Source of the DNA: Alphaproteobacteria bacterium
GTDB lineage: Bacteria > Pseudomonadota > Alphaproteobacteria > Rs-D84
DNA: 64,000 bases
NCBI GenBank assembly: GCA_017511715.1
Contig: JAFWJF010000006.1
Span: forward strand, 39,601-103,600
Direction of reading: 5' to 3'
Shown here: positions 53,501-61,696 of the stretch, in pieces
Numbering within the stretch: position 1 is the first letter of the stretch
How the letters are laid out: each line of letters begins with the position of its first letter
Notes under the pieces: model-generated
What the model was told of the DNA's origin: nothing
Database searches by the model: none
The model's input: only the letters and a program-made list of their open reading frames with translations
Made by a program: the position numbers and the translations under genes

Positions 53501-53958
53501 CCGTCAATGTTAATTCTTTTTCGCGTCGAAAAACCAAGACTGGCAAAGACATGTTGACTATAAATGCTTCAGACAGTTTTGGTAATGTCGAAGGCGTTGC
53601 ATTTGGAGAAGCATCTATTGATTTGGCTCAAATATTAAATTCAGAAACAGAAGTTGTAATTGGTGGCAAGACATCTGTGCGTGATGATAAAATATCTATA
53701 TTTGTAGATTCTATTATGCCGCTTAATAAATGGGTCGCAAAAATAGCAAAAACTATTACCATAGATATTTATGATAAAGCCGCATTAACGAACGTGAAAA
53801 AAGCGTTGGGTTCGTTGCCGGCGGGGTATACAAAAGTTGTATTAAATTTGCATTCTGGGGACAAGGTGGCAGTGTTGGCACTAAGAAATACTGTTGAATT
53901 GGGTGCAACAACCGCGAAAGATTTGGTTGCATTGGGAACAAAGGTGGCAATAGAATAA
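50524..53958 (+). CDS. dnaE: DNA polymerase III alpha subunit
   Basis: The 1144-aa replicative polymerase. A GTG at 50524 with GGAAAGGAAGG upstream is the start; the result aligns with DnaE1 from its first strand. Order: PHP domain (about 1-270), palm with the catalytic aspartates in MPDFDVDFEPTGIERVLDYV, fingers, the beta-clamp and OB regions toward the C-terminus. The usual HLHVHTEYS metal motif of the PHP domain reads HLRVHSKIS, so a metal-binding His is lost and the PHP domain is probably inactive, as in E. coli. Coupled to rsmH by TAATG. Confidence 0.96.
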   Translation: MSDFVHLRVHSKISVGASTLSVAANKKLGILKGIPELCRDDNMFACALTDTNMMSGCAEFSDVMPSNKLQPIIGVELSVNHHNADPKILRQSSLSKLVLLAKHHEGYLNLCELSRIMYMRQENHHLGPYITMAELKAHKDDLICLSGAHTGAIGMAILNNQNNTAFNLAQQFLDIFGNNFYIEIQRHGLEAEIKTEPMFLQIARDLNIPIVATNDVCFAHPDDYEAMDALGCVLGQTKVIDPDRPRKSCEQYFKSSAEMTELFSDLPEAIENTVNIAKRCAFFVNVHEKPLLPKFGDDFETECKMLRDATMNGLKKRLIEHNIKDTAPYFDQAEFELKTIIGMGFPGYFLIVADYINWCRNNDILTGPGRGSGAGSIVAWALGITHVDPLKYGLLFERFLNPDRISMPDFDVDFEPTGIERVLDYVGEKYGRASVCRIITFGSLQARGAVRDIGRVYGMPYSKSDRLSKLIPQDAKTLREAVESSREIQEVLENDPDMAKVVSVAEDLEGSIRNLGQHACGVVIGDRPTTQIAPVYRDPANQLPSCQFDGHYLESAGLIKFDFLGLETLVVLKYATKLIQKTRGINIDLDQIPTDDAETMKLWQSGLTEGIFQFDAPFVQQTLKKMHPTSFLEISALNALNRPGPIAFIPQFIARMHGEEKIEYVHPKAEAILKESYGIIVYQEQVMLLTRALAGFTRGESDTVRKAMGKKKADLLAKMEIKFLEGCKKEGTLDEATAKDLWEKFKEFAKYAFNKSHAIAYSIVANQCAYIKAHFPAEFLAASMSSNMNDTDQLAIFVDDAKSNFNIPIVAPDINESESLFTVKNGKIVYALAAIKGVGTVATDAIVAERDTNGKFKNLTDFIKRCSPFINKRILEAFAKVGVLDSLEKNRALIFMNADAILAYASKSRESANSLSLFANTTQDDVSEDRLLKDLPKTKPWTFAQRLENELSALGFYISAHPLDQYKHLIARTKLTTSQTMSLLGDRKPVQIAVNVNSFSRRKTKTGKDMLTINASDSFGNVEGVAFGEASIDLAQILNSETEVVIGGKTSVRDDKISIFVDSIMPLNKWVAKIAKTITIDIYDKAALTNVKKALGSLPAGYTKVVLNLHSGDKVAVLALRNTVELGATTAKDLVALGTKVAIE

Positions 53959-54806
53959 TGAAGCATATTCCTGTTCTTTTAGAAGATATATTATGTGCGT
54001 TGGGTGATGTAAACGGACGCACGATTGTTGATTGTACGTTTGGTGCGGGCGGATATTCGCGCGCTTTTTTGGAACGGGGGGCAAAAGTAATTGCTTTTGA
54101 CAGGGATGCAAGTGTTGTCGCGGATGCGGAGACGCTTAAACAAGATTATGGCGATAATTTTACTTTTATAAATGCGCCCTTTTCTGAAATAAAGCAATTA
54201 AATGTTGGCGATTTTGATGACGTTGTGTTTGATTTAGGAATATCTTCTATGCAGATAGATAATGCGGAACGGGGTTTTTCGTTTCGGTTTGATGCGCCAC
54301 TTGATATGCGCATGGATATTCGTACTGGTATTACGGCGGCTGATTTGATTCACAATCTGACAGTTGAAGAATTGGCAGATATACTTTACGAATATGGCGA
54401 TATAAAAAAATCACATGGCTTGGCGGCATTGTTAAAAGAAAAAAGTCCACAAACAACATTGGAATTGCGTGATTTAATAAAAGTGCCTGGGGACGTTGCG
54501 CCCGTATTTCAGGCGTTAAGAATAGCGGTTAATGATGAAATGGGACAAATCAAAAATGCGCTAGATTCTGTTGATAAATTATTGCAACCAGGGGGGCGTT
54601 GTATTTGTGTGACTTTTCATTCTATTGAAGACAGAATTGTTAAAAATACTTTTCGTAAATGGTCATCTGTTGCGGGCGACCCAAGATTGCCAATGGTAAG
54701 TGCACCTAAATACAAATTGCTAAAAACAAAAACGCCATCTGAAAAGGAATTAAACGCAAATTCGCGCGCGCGTTCGGCACACATGCGTGGGGTTGAAAAA
54801 ATGTAA
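53958..54806 (+). CDS. rsmH: 16S rRNA m4C1402 methyltransferase
   Basis: RsmH (MraW) methylates N4 of C1402 in the ribosomal P site. The 282-aa protein begins with HIPVLLEDILCAL and IVDCTFGAGGYSRAFLERGA (motif I), FDLGISSMQIDNAERGFSFR, and ends with VCVTFHSIEDRIVKNTFRKW and the RSAHMRG pattern. In most bacteria rsmH opens the division and cell-wall (dcw) cluster; here ftsL, ftsI and mur genes do not follow. It shares one base with the dnaE stop. Confidence 0.96.
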   Translation: MKHIPVLLEDILCALGDVNGRTIVDCTFGAGGYSRAFLERGAKVIAFDRDASVVADAETLKQDYGDNFTFINAPFSEIKQLNVGDFDDVVFDLGISSMQIDNAERGFSFRFDAPLDMRMDIRTGITAADLIHNLTVEELADILYEYGDIKKSHGLAALLKEKSPQTTLELRDLIKVPGDVAPVFQALRIAVNDEMGQIKNALDSVDKLLQPGGRCICVTFHSIEDRIVKNTFRKWSSVAGDPRLPMVSAPKYKLLKTKTPSEKELNANSRARSAHMRGVEKM

Positions 54807-54815
54807 ATAATAGTG

Positions 54816-54845
54816 TTGACCTGTTGGCGTGTTTTTTGTTAAAAT
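54816..54845 (+). promoter_or_regulatory. Promoter upstream of 54868
   Basis: TTGACC (54816-54821), 18 bases, TAAAAT (54840-54845), ten bases after rsmH ends. Confidence 0.55.
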
Positions 54846-54867
54846 AATGAAATAAAAAGGAAAAAGG

Positions 54868-55359
54868 ATGAAAAAATTATTAGCTGTATTATTTGGGACT
54901 TTTGCGTCTTCTAGTGTTTTTGCAAATCCGGCGTGCGCTGTTTGTACGGTTGCGATTGGGGCCACGCTTACTATATCGCGTAAATTAGGTGTTTGTGATA
55001 ACGCGGTTGCTGTTTGGTTGGGCGCATTTTTAGTTATTTTGGGATATTGGGCGATTAAATGGTTTGACAAGAAGAACTGGCATTTTTTTGGACGTGATGT
55101 ATTTTTAATGTTGTTGTCATTTTCAATGATTGCGGCGTTGTATATCAATCATTTAACTTATTCGCCGTGTTATTGGATTCTTGATGCGTTTTTGTTTTGG
55201 GCAATTGTTGGTGGAATTGTTTATATTTTGTCCCAAAAATTATATGAATATATGAAACAGAAAAACAACAATCATGCGCATTTTCCGTTTGAAAAGGTTG
55301 TTATTGCGTTGGTTATGTTGTTCGTGACCAGTTGGTTGGTTTCTAGATACGCGCTCTAA
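54868..55359 (+). CDS. Small membrane protein with CxxC
   Basis: A 163-aa protein with a signal-like first helix (MKKLLAVLFGTFASSSVFA) and four further membrane segments. Right after the presumed cleavage site, NPACAVCTVAIGATLTISRK has a CxxC that would face the periplasm; another Cys pair lies near 'HLTYSPCYW'. From memory, similar short 'C-VCTVAV-GLSR-LG' proteins occur in candidate phyla genomes, but I cannot check this. A thiol-redox or quinone-linked role is possible given Cys plus membrane helices. Transcribed with 55377. Confidence 0.75.
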   Translation: MKKLLAVLFGTFASSSVFANPACAVCTVAIGATLTISRKLGVCDNAVAVWLGAFLVILGYWAIKWFDKKNWHFFGRDVFLMLLSFSMIAALYINHLTYSPCYWILDAFLFWAIVGGIVYILSQKLYEYMKQKNNNHAHFPFEKVVIALVMLFVTSWLVSRYAL

Positions 55360-55376
55360 TACAAAAAGGAAAAAGT

Positions 55377-55976
55377 ATGAAAAAGTCTGAAAAAAAACTC
55401 TCTATGGAAGAAATGATTGAAAAGTTAGATGCTGCAAAAAAAGCGAACCCGCTTGATTTGTCTTCCGATCAAGATTTATCGATTGCATTGATGAATTTGG
55501 TGTCTTTGGAAGAACATTTCTTTTTCAGTGGCGCAAAAACTGGCAAGGTTGGTTTCTATGACCTTATTAACACTGTTCGCAATATGCGTAAAGAATTGAT
55601 GGAACGTATCGTTAAAAAATCAAGTGGCGAAGATGGCGAAGTTTGGTGTATATCAAAGCATTTATTGGCGGCATCTATGCGCCTTTATGAAGTTGGAACA
55701 AAAGCTATGGGCGCAGGCAAGAAAAAAGAAGCCTATGAAATGTTCGAGAAGGCGTATGATTTGTATTCTTTGTTCTGGGGATTAAATATGCACTTAATAG
55801 ATTTGGAAGGGGTTCATGAATCTGTGCCCGCGTTTTATGACGGTGCATCAGAAGCATGTATGACAAAGCAAGATAATAAAAAAAACAAAAAAATAATCAG
55901 GAAAGAAGAAAAAGTTTCTGGGGTAAAAAAATTAGGTCAGTGGGTAAAAAATGCGGTTAATTGTTGCATAGAATAA
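55377..55976 (+). CDS. Helical cytoplasmic protein of unknown function
   Basis: This 199-aa soluble protein starts behind AAAAAGGAAAAAGT, 17 bases after the previous gene. The core (about 35-160) is helical with conserved-looking patches LMNLVSLEEHFFFSGAKTGK, EVWCISKHLLAASMRLYEVG and KAYDLYSLFWGLNMHLIDL; the tail is Lys-rich. I do not recognise the family; I have an unverified recollection of similar proteins in Patescibacteria. The pairing with the small membrane protein suggests a joint function. Confidence 0.75.
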   Translation: MKKSEKKLSMEEMIEKLDAAKKANPLDLSSDQDLSIALMNLVSLEEHFFFSGAKTGKVGFYDLINTVRNMRKELMERIVKKSSGEDGEVWCISKHLLAASMRLYEVGTKAMGAGKKKEAYEMFEKAYDLYSLFWGLNMHLIDLEGVHESVPAFYDGASEACMTKQDNKKNKKIIRKEEKVSGVKKLGQWVKNAVNCCIE

Positions 55977-55980
55977 ATTC

Positions 55981-56009
55981 TTGCATCAATTTGGCAAAAA
56001 TGATAAAAT
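55981..56009 (+). promoter_or_regulatory. Promoter of the paralogue gene at 56030
   Basis: TTGCAT (55981-55986), 17 bases, TAAAAT (56004-56009), TGA before the -10. Its predicted start (about 56016) is downstream of the ATG at 56000, which forces the use of the GTG at 56030. Confidence 0.65.
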
Positions 56010-56029
56010 CAAAAAAAAGAGAGAAAAAA

Positions 56030-58414
56030 GTGGCGGGCATTATCAAAAATATCATAAGTTTAACCATTGCTGCGGTTGTTGCGCCGGGTGTATGTTTCGC
56101 TGCGCAACAGCCGAATCCGCGCGGTGTCGCGGGGGCTGCCAACGCGGGACGTTCGGCAGATGAAGTTGCAAATGCGTCCGTAAGACGTTCTGCGACATCT
56201 GTGATTGCGCGTTCTATGAGTCAGAACAAACGTCAATCTGATACGGTGGTTGTGGCGCGGCCGGCAACAGTGCGTTCTGCCGTGGCGCGTCCTGGGACAA
56301 TTGCGCGCAGTGCGTCCAAGGCGTCTGTGGCGCGTTCTGGTGTTAAGGCAAACGTAAAAAATGCAAATGTTTCGCGTGCCGGGGTTGCGCGTGCGACCGC
56401 TGTGTTTAATGATGTTTCCAAAATTAGCGGCGGTTATTCTAATTGTCGTGATGCATATGCAACATGTATGGATCAAATGTGTGCAAATGCAAATGATACG
56501 TATCGCAGATGTTTTTGCAGTGATCGTTTTTCGGGTTTTCGTGATGCTTCTGATCGAATAGATGAAGCGGTAAGGATGTTGGCTGATTTTCAAGAAACTA
56601 ACTTGAACGCCGTTGATAAAACCGCAGAAGAAGTCAGTGCGATGTATTCTGCATCAGAAGGCGAAGCCGCGATAAAACGTGATACAAGTGCTTCACAAAA
56701 GTTGTTAGATAATATAAGTGAACTTTTGGCAGGTAAAAAGTCTTCGTATGTATCGAAAAATTATTCTGCCCCGACAACTGTTTCGTTGGGCGTGCTTGAT
56801 TTTTCCGGTTTTTCGTCAACTGCTGATAACGCGTTTGGCGATTCATCTTCGGTGTTTGGTGGTGATACATTAACGTTTTCTGGTTTTGGAAATTCGTCTT
56901 ATACCGATATTTCTACATTGGAAGGTGCCGATTTATATAATGCGGCGATGAAACAGTGTACCCAAATAACCCGCGAAGCGTGTTCCGGGGATGCGATATT
57001 TAATTTAGCGCGCAGTTCTTATTCTATATTAGTGACGCAAGATTGTAATTTGTATGAAAAGGCTATAAACGCAAAGAAAGTCAGCCTTGAAAATACGATT
57101 AGAACTGCTGAAAAGTATTTGCGCGAAGCAAGGCTTAATGAATACCGTGCCCATAATTCTGCGGATGTTAATGCGTGTTTAACCGCCGTAGAAAACGCGA
57201 TGCGCCAACCGCTTGCATGTGGGGCTGATTATAGTTTGTGTTTAGATTATACTGGTCGATATATAAATGCTACAACTGGTGAAGCAATATATGGGCCTGG
57301 CTTGTTTGGCTTGAATGATTTGATTGTTTTGGATGGTTCTGCTGATGTGGTCAAGGCTAATGCTGGTTTTGGCAAGGTGCTTGACGATAAAAGGAAATTC
57401 GCAGAAACGGCACTTGATACATGTCGTGGCATTGCTGATACTGTGTGGGAAGAATTTAAGCGTCAGGCGATAATTAAAATTGCCCAAGCACAAGACGACA
57501 AGATAGAAAGTGTCAAAAATTCTTGTGTTGAAACAATGAAAAATTGTTATGATACTCAAACTGCAAGTTTGAATGATTTTGCTGGTGATGTTCAATCATC
57601 GGTAAAGTCTATTTCTGTTCTTACCGCGCGTGATCAATGCAAAAATAAAGTTTTGACATGTGCCGCGTTATACGGGGATGTTGATGGTTGTTCTTATGAT
57701 GACAAGACAAAAAAAATTGAAGCGGTAAATGGTAAAAAATGTGGTTTGCAATCATTGTTGGCGTTGGTTGATGCGGTTGACAGTGTAAAAGTAAGAAAGG
57801 GATGCGAAGAATCTCTTCGTGAGTATGCCAAAGAAATATGTACGCCGGTTGCTTCGGATAAAGACCATACGTATCCATGGAATTGTAAAGATAAATCTTT
57901 TGGTGCACCAGGGGATTATGCGGCTGGAAGAACTACTACTTTGTATGGTTTGTTAGAGGCTCATGCTGTTGCAATGTGTGGTATGGATATTGATGCAAAT
58001 GGAAAGTATACTGCAGATCAAAAAATAGTCGCAGATGACATTGTTAAGTCAGCAATTGAAAGAATTGTAGATGATATTGAGGGCAATATGAGTTCTATGT
58101 TGGCAGAAGAATGCGAAGAATTTGGGGGTGTTTATGGCAAGCCTGGCATGGAATACAAAACAGAAGACCTGCTTACAGCTTTTTATAACAGGGTTTTTGG
58201 TGGTGATATATCCGCGGGTAGAACTTATGGGGTCTGTTTGGAGGATACAGAGATGGCTAAGTGCTTAAATTGGAATAATGAAGGTGGTGTTCAATATGCA
58301 TCATACGACAAGGATACTCAAAAATGCAATTTTACAGACGAGTGGTTCCACATGCGGTGTAACACTATAGGTGGTAATTTTGCTAATGGGGTTTGTGTGG
58401 TGCGCGAAATCTAA
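56030..58414 (+). CDS. Large secreted Cys-rich protein, paralogue of 18054-20618
   Basis: This 794-aa protein starts at a GTG (56030) behind AGAGAGAAAAAA; the promoter at 55981-56009 excludes the ATGs further upstream. The signal peptide VAGIIKNIISLTIAAVVAPG runs to CFA. Then comes about 90 residues of Ala/Arg/Ser/Val-rich low complexity, and a Cys domain opening YSNCRDAYATCMDQMCANAN and RCFCSDRF, matching the other paralogue residue by residue in Cys spacing. Further shared Cys blocks follow (CLTAVENAMRQPLACGADYS, CVETMKNCYDTQT). Probably periplasmic or surface; function unknown. It forms an operon with 58442. Confidence 0.85.
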   Translation: MAGIIKNIISLTIAAVVAPGVCFAAQQPNPRGVAGAANAGRSADEVANASVRRSATSVIARSMSQNKRQSDTVVVARPATVRSAVARPGTIARSASKASVARSGVKANVKNANVSRAGVARATAVFNDVSKISGGYSNCRDAYATCMDQMCANANDTYRRCFCSDRFSGFRDASDRIDEAVRMLADFQETNLNAVDKTAEEVSAMYSASEGEAAIKRDTSASQKLLDNISELLAGKKSSYVSKNYSAPTTVSLGVLDFSGFSSTADNAFGDSSSVFGGDTLTFSGFGNSSYTDISTLEGADLYNAAMKQCTQITREACSGDAIFNLARSSYSILVTQDCNLYEKAINAKKVSLENTIRTAEKYLREARLNEYRAHNSADVNACLTAVENAMRQPLACGADYSLCLDYTGRYINATTGEAIYGPGLFGLNDLIVLDGSADVVKANAGFGKVLDDKRKFAETALDTCRGIADTVWEEFKRQAIIKIAQAQDDKIESVKNSCVETMKNCYDTQTASLNDFAGDVQSSVKSISVLTARDQCKNKVLTCAALYGDVDGCSYDDKTKKIEAVNGKKCGLQSLLALVDAVDSVKVRKGCEESLREYAKEICTPVASDKDHTYPWNCKDKSFGAPGDYAAGRTTTLYGLLEAHAVAMCGMDIDANGKYTADQKIVADDIVKSAIERIVDDIEGNMSSMLAEECEEFGGVYGKPGMEYKTEDLLTAFYNRVFGGDISAGRTYGVCLEDTEMAKCLNWNNEGGVQYASYDKDTQKCNFTDEWFHMRCNTIGGNFANGVCVVREI

Positions 58415-58441
58415 CAGTGAATAATTAGTGAGATTAAAGCA

Positions 58442-59650
58442 ATGATAAAATTAAAGAATTTGTTTGTTGTGTTTTCGCTTTTTTGCGTGTTCCTTTGTGA
58501 CAATGGTTTTTCTATGGAACCTAAATTACAAGCTGGAAATCTTTGGGCATGGGCTACAGGACCAGAAGATGGCGTGTTGGGAAAGTATTGCAAGACTTAT
58601 TTGGGTGAAGCTGGGGGCGAAGATATTTGGATAGGAAACACTCATGGTCCCAAACAAGATCCAGAATATGATGATGAATATGGTGTGATGTTGATGGTGG
58701 CGCGTGAAACCAGTGTCGGCGGGGCGAAGTTTTGTCCGATGGCTATAAATGCACAAAACAAAGATAGAGGAGACTATACTTGGACGTATTATCATGATTT
58801 ACCTGGTCCCTGTGTTTGGTTGTGCCGAAGGGGGTTTACTGGGAAAAACTGTACTCAGAGAGATACAGAAACGATAACTTCGTGTGACACTACCATGTTA
58901 GCAAAAACCAATTATAGCGGTTTGCAATTACCCAGTAGAGCTTCTGTATCAAATGTAGAAAATGCTGTACCAAATTTTGATGCCAATGTTATTCATGATT
59001 GTGGGCATGATGGTTATGATAGAACAGAACATGATTGGATTTTGGTTATAACGGGTTGGTTGTCGTCCGGGCGCGGTGTGTGGGTTCGTCCATATGAAAT
59101 TCGTGCAAGATGGTTGAATGGTGACGATACCCAAGTGGAAGCTTATCCTGCGTTAAATTCTTGGCCTGTTTTGGCATGCAAGAATGGATATAAACCAAAT
59201 GCAAACAATACAGATTGTGAGGCAATTAATCCGATTGTGTGCAGTGAAACCACTTTGTGTTCCGGTTGGAATAGAGAGAACTTTTCAACAAATGAACATC
59301 TTGCTGTAGCGGTTGGCAACTGTTTGCAGTGGCGGTGTAAAGGAACCGACAAAGGACTGAAATCTGTCGGTTCGTCAGAATGTGTCGACGTCGGTGAAAC
59401 ATCGCAATCTTGTGTTAATTCGGCCAATGGGGTCGTTGTGTCTTGTGATAAAGGTATGATTTGTAACCCCCAAACTGGCGGATGTGACAATCCGATTACA
59501 AGTCCTGGGTATAGAATTTTTACCACGGAACAGTTGTTGTATGGTGGTGGGACTGCTAATTCCCCATTGGAACTTCAATGTTGGACCATTTCGGAACCTG
59601 TTTCATACAAAAACTGTGTATGGGAGAGTGCTGGCTTAGAGCTTAAATAG
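58442..59650 (+). CDS. Cys-rich secreted protein
   Basis: A 402-aa protein with signal peptide MIKLKNLFVVFSLFCVFLCDNGFS. The mature part contains many Cys in paired spacing, such as CVWLCRRGFTGKNC (EGF-like), CKNGYKPNANNTDCEA, CSETTLCSGWN and CNPQTGGCDN, plus acidic and aromatic stretches. It begins 27 bases after the large paralogue gene without a promoter of its own, so the two are probably expressed together and may act together. No enzyme motif. Terminated by a GC hairpin. Confidence 0.82.
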   Translation: MIKLKNLFVVFSLFCVFLCDNGFSMEPKLQAGNLWAWATGPEDGVLGKYCKTYLGEAGGEDIWIGNTHGPKQDPEYDDEYGVMLMVARETSVGGAKFCPMAINAQNKDRGDYTWTYYHDLPGPCVWLCRRGFTGKNCTQRDTETITSCDTTMLAKTNYSGLQLPSRASVSNVENAVPNFDANVIHDCGHDGYDRTEHDWILVITGWLSSGRGVWVRPYEIRARWLNGDDTQVEAYPALNSWPVLACKNGYKPNANNTDCEAINPIVCSETTLCSGWNRENFSTNEHLAVAVGNCLQWRCKGTDKGLKSVGSSECVDVGETSQSCVNSANGVVVSCDKGMICNPQTGGCDNPITSPGYRIFTTEQLLYGGGTANSPLELQCWTISEPVSYKNCVWESAGLELK

Positions 59651-59675
59651 ACTGCGAGATATTCGAAGACAAATA

Positions 59676-59702
59676 AAAAAACGCCAAATTGGCGTTTTTT
59701 TA
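59676..59702. terminator. Bidirectional terminator
   Basis: Stem AAAACGCC / GGCGTTTT with loop AAATT and T-run, between the secreted protein gene and convergent XRE regulator. Confidence 0.85.
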
Positions 59703-60116
59703 TTTATCTTCCCCGTTCAATAATTTCAACATATTCATAATGGTTTTTCGTTGGGCATCACTGGGTAATTTCCAATACAGGTTAATAAGTTGCAAAGATT
59801 CGTTTTTGCTTAAGGGATCGTTTTCTTGGGCTTCTGAAACACGCATTGAACGAGTGGACTTGGTTTCTGGGGGAAAATTCCCCGGCAACCCCGAAAAGAA
59901 AAACGCAACAGATGTTTCCATCGCCTGACTTAAATCAAATAATCGCGCAGCAGGAATACGGTTGCCCGCGGTTTCGTATTTCTGAATCTGTTGGAAACTG
60001 ACCCCGCATTTTTTTGCCAAGTCTGATTGTGTCATACCTAACATAATGCGACGCAGTTGTAATCTTTGCGCAATGTGTTGGTCTACCGCGTTAATAAGTC
60101 CTGCTTTTCGTGCCAT
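59700..60116 (-). CDS. XRE-family transcriptional regulator
   Basis: This 138-aa regulator starts at an ATG behind GAAAGGAAAAAAT (MARKAGLINAVDQHIAQRL); a start five codons upstream is possible. The HTH (about 20-70, MLGMTQSDLAKKCGVSFQQIQKYETAGNRIPAARLFDLSQAM) is of the alphaproteobacterial XRE type that carries FFF after the HTH (here VAFFFSGL). The C-terminal 45 residues form a helical oligomerisation part. It is divergent from gpmI. Targets unknown. Confidence 0.9.
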   Translation of the reverse strand: MARKAGLINAVDQHIAQRLQLRRIMLGMTQSDLAKKCGVSFQQIQKYETAGNRIPAARLFDLSQAMETSVAFFFSGLPGNFPPETKSTRSMRVSEAQENDPLSKNESLQLINLYWKLPSDAQRKTIMNMLKLLNGEDK

Positions 60117-60177
60117 ATTTTTTCCTTTCAATAAGAAATTGTTCTTATAGTTTATTTATACACTCTTTCTTTTTGTT

Positions 60178-60206
60178 TTGCAATGAAAAAACATATGTGA
60201 TACCAT
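60178..60206 (+). promoter_or_regulatory. gpmI: gpmI promoter
   Basis: TTGCAA (60178-60183), 17 bases, TACCAT (60201-60206), TGA before the -10; leader about 18 bases with GGAGAAAAAC. Confidence 0.6.
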
Positions 60207-60229
60207 GCCCATTATATGGAGAAAAACAA

Positions 60230-61696
60230 ATGAAACCTGTTGTTTTATGTATATTAGATGGTGTCGGAATCAACGCAAATAAATTGCATAATGCGGTGGC
60301 ATTGGCAAACATGCCCTATTTTGATAAGTTGTTGAGAAAATACCCTCATTCTAAACTGGACGCATCTGGAAACGCGGTTGGATTGCCAGATGGCATCATG
60401 GGAAATTCAGAGGTCGGTCATATAACAATTGGTTCCGGGCGTGTGGTAAACCAATTCTTGCGTCGGTTCGAAGTCGAAGATTTATCTGAAAATAAACCAT
60501 TAAATAACTTTGTAAAATCTGTCAAAGATAGTGGTGGAATCGTTCATGTTGCGGGGCTTATGTCTGATGGGCGGGTTCATGCAAATCTTGCGGATATTAT
60601 AAAGACGATTAAATATATCATAAAAAAAGATTTACGTGTGTGTATCCATTTTATTGCTGATGGACGCGATACACCGCCACAATCTGCCCAGAAATATATT
60701 GATATGATACGGGATGGTTTGCGTAATGAATTTGATAATAATATGGTGTTTTTCGGAACATTGTCAGGTCGGTATTACGCGATGGACAGGAACAATAATC
60801 TTGAACGCACAGATTTGGCATTTGATGCCATCGAACGCGGTGAATCCGAATATCATGCAAAGACCATTGATGCCGCGTTGGCGGATGCTTATGCCCGTGG
60901 CGAAACGGATGAATTTATAAAGCCGACTGTTATAACTGTTGCACAATTAACAACGCGCGATGGTTTTTTGTTCTGTAATTATCGGTCTGATCGGGCGCGT
61001 CAGATTATGCGCAAAGTGGTTGAAAATGGTTGTCATATTTTATGTTTTTCACAATATGGCGAAGGCTTGGATGATGTTTGCCCCGCCCTTTTGCCGGATG
61101 TCAAAACAACGAATACTTTGGGTGATGTCCTTGAAAAAAACGGAAAATCACAATTACGTATTGCCGAAACAGAAAAGTATAATCATGTGACATATTTTAT
61201 GGATGCAGAACGCAATATCGATTATAAAATGGAAGAAAAAGTTTTAATACCATCGCCGTCTGTTGCTACTTTTGATATGAAACCAGAAATGGCAGCAAAT
61301 GAAATCACAGATGCTCTTTTGTCGCGCCTTTCTAAATTTGATGTGGTGTTATTGAATTATGCAAATGGTGATATGGTTGGTCATACAGGAAATGAATCTG
61401 CGGCAATTCGTGCCATGGAATCGTTGGATAAGCAGTTGTCGCGTATTGTGCCGGCGGTTTTAGCCTTAGATGGTGCTGTTTTAATAATCGCAGACCATGG
61501 AAATTGTGAACAGATGTGGGATGCGGAACATAATGTGCCATTGACTTCACATACAACAAACCCGGTTAATTTTATAATGGTTTCCAATCATGAATTTGTT
61601 GCGCGCGATGGTGGTTTGTCTGATATCGCTCCAACCATATTGAAATTAGTGGGCATAGAAAAACCCGCCGAAATGACGGGCAAAAGTTTGATTTAA
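60230..61696 (+). CDS. gpmI: Cofactor-independent phosphoglycerate mutase
   Basis: A 488-aa Mn-dependent glycolytic enzyme interconverting 2- and 3-phosphoglycerate. Metal and catalytic residues: D10 in CILDGVG, Ser60 in MGNSEVGHITIG, HFIADGRDTPP, the RSDRARQI segment, NYANGDMVGHTGN, and IADHGNCEQMWD with HTTNPV. The ATG at 60230 follows GGAGAAAAAC; the much longer upstream ORF start is rejected because it lies before the promoter. The 3' end overlaps tadA convergently by four bases. Confidence 0.96.
   Translation: MKPVVLCILDGVGINANKLHNAVALANMPYFDKLLRKYPHSKLDASGNAVGLPDGIMGNSEVGHITIGSGRVVNQFLRRFEVEDLSENKPLNNFVKSVKDSGGIVHVAGLMSDGRVHANLADIIKTIKYIIKKDLRVCIHFIADGRDTPPQSAQKYIDMIRDGLRNEFDNNMVFFGTLSGRYYAMDRNNNLERTDLAFDAIERGESEYHAKTIDAALADAYARGETDEFIKPTVITVAQLTTRDGFLFCNYRSDRARQIMRKVVENGCHILCFSQYGEGLDDVCPALLPDVKTTNTLGDVLEKNGKSQLRIAETEKYNHVTYFMDAERNIDYKMEEKVLIPSPSVATFDMKPEMAANEITDALLSRLSKFDVVLLNYANGDMVGHTGNESAAIRAMESLDKQLSRIVPAVLALDGAVLIIADHGNCEQMWDAEHNVPLTSHTTNPVNFIMVSNHEFVARDGGLSDIAPTILKLVGIEKPAEMTGKSLI

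Noticed and set aside
54806..54867. Start of a dcw cell-division cluster after rsmH
   Set aside because: The next genes are a small CxxC membrane protein and an unknown helical protein, with a new promoter between; no ftsL, ftsI or mur genes.
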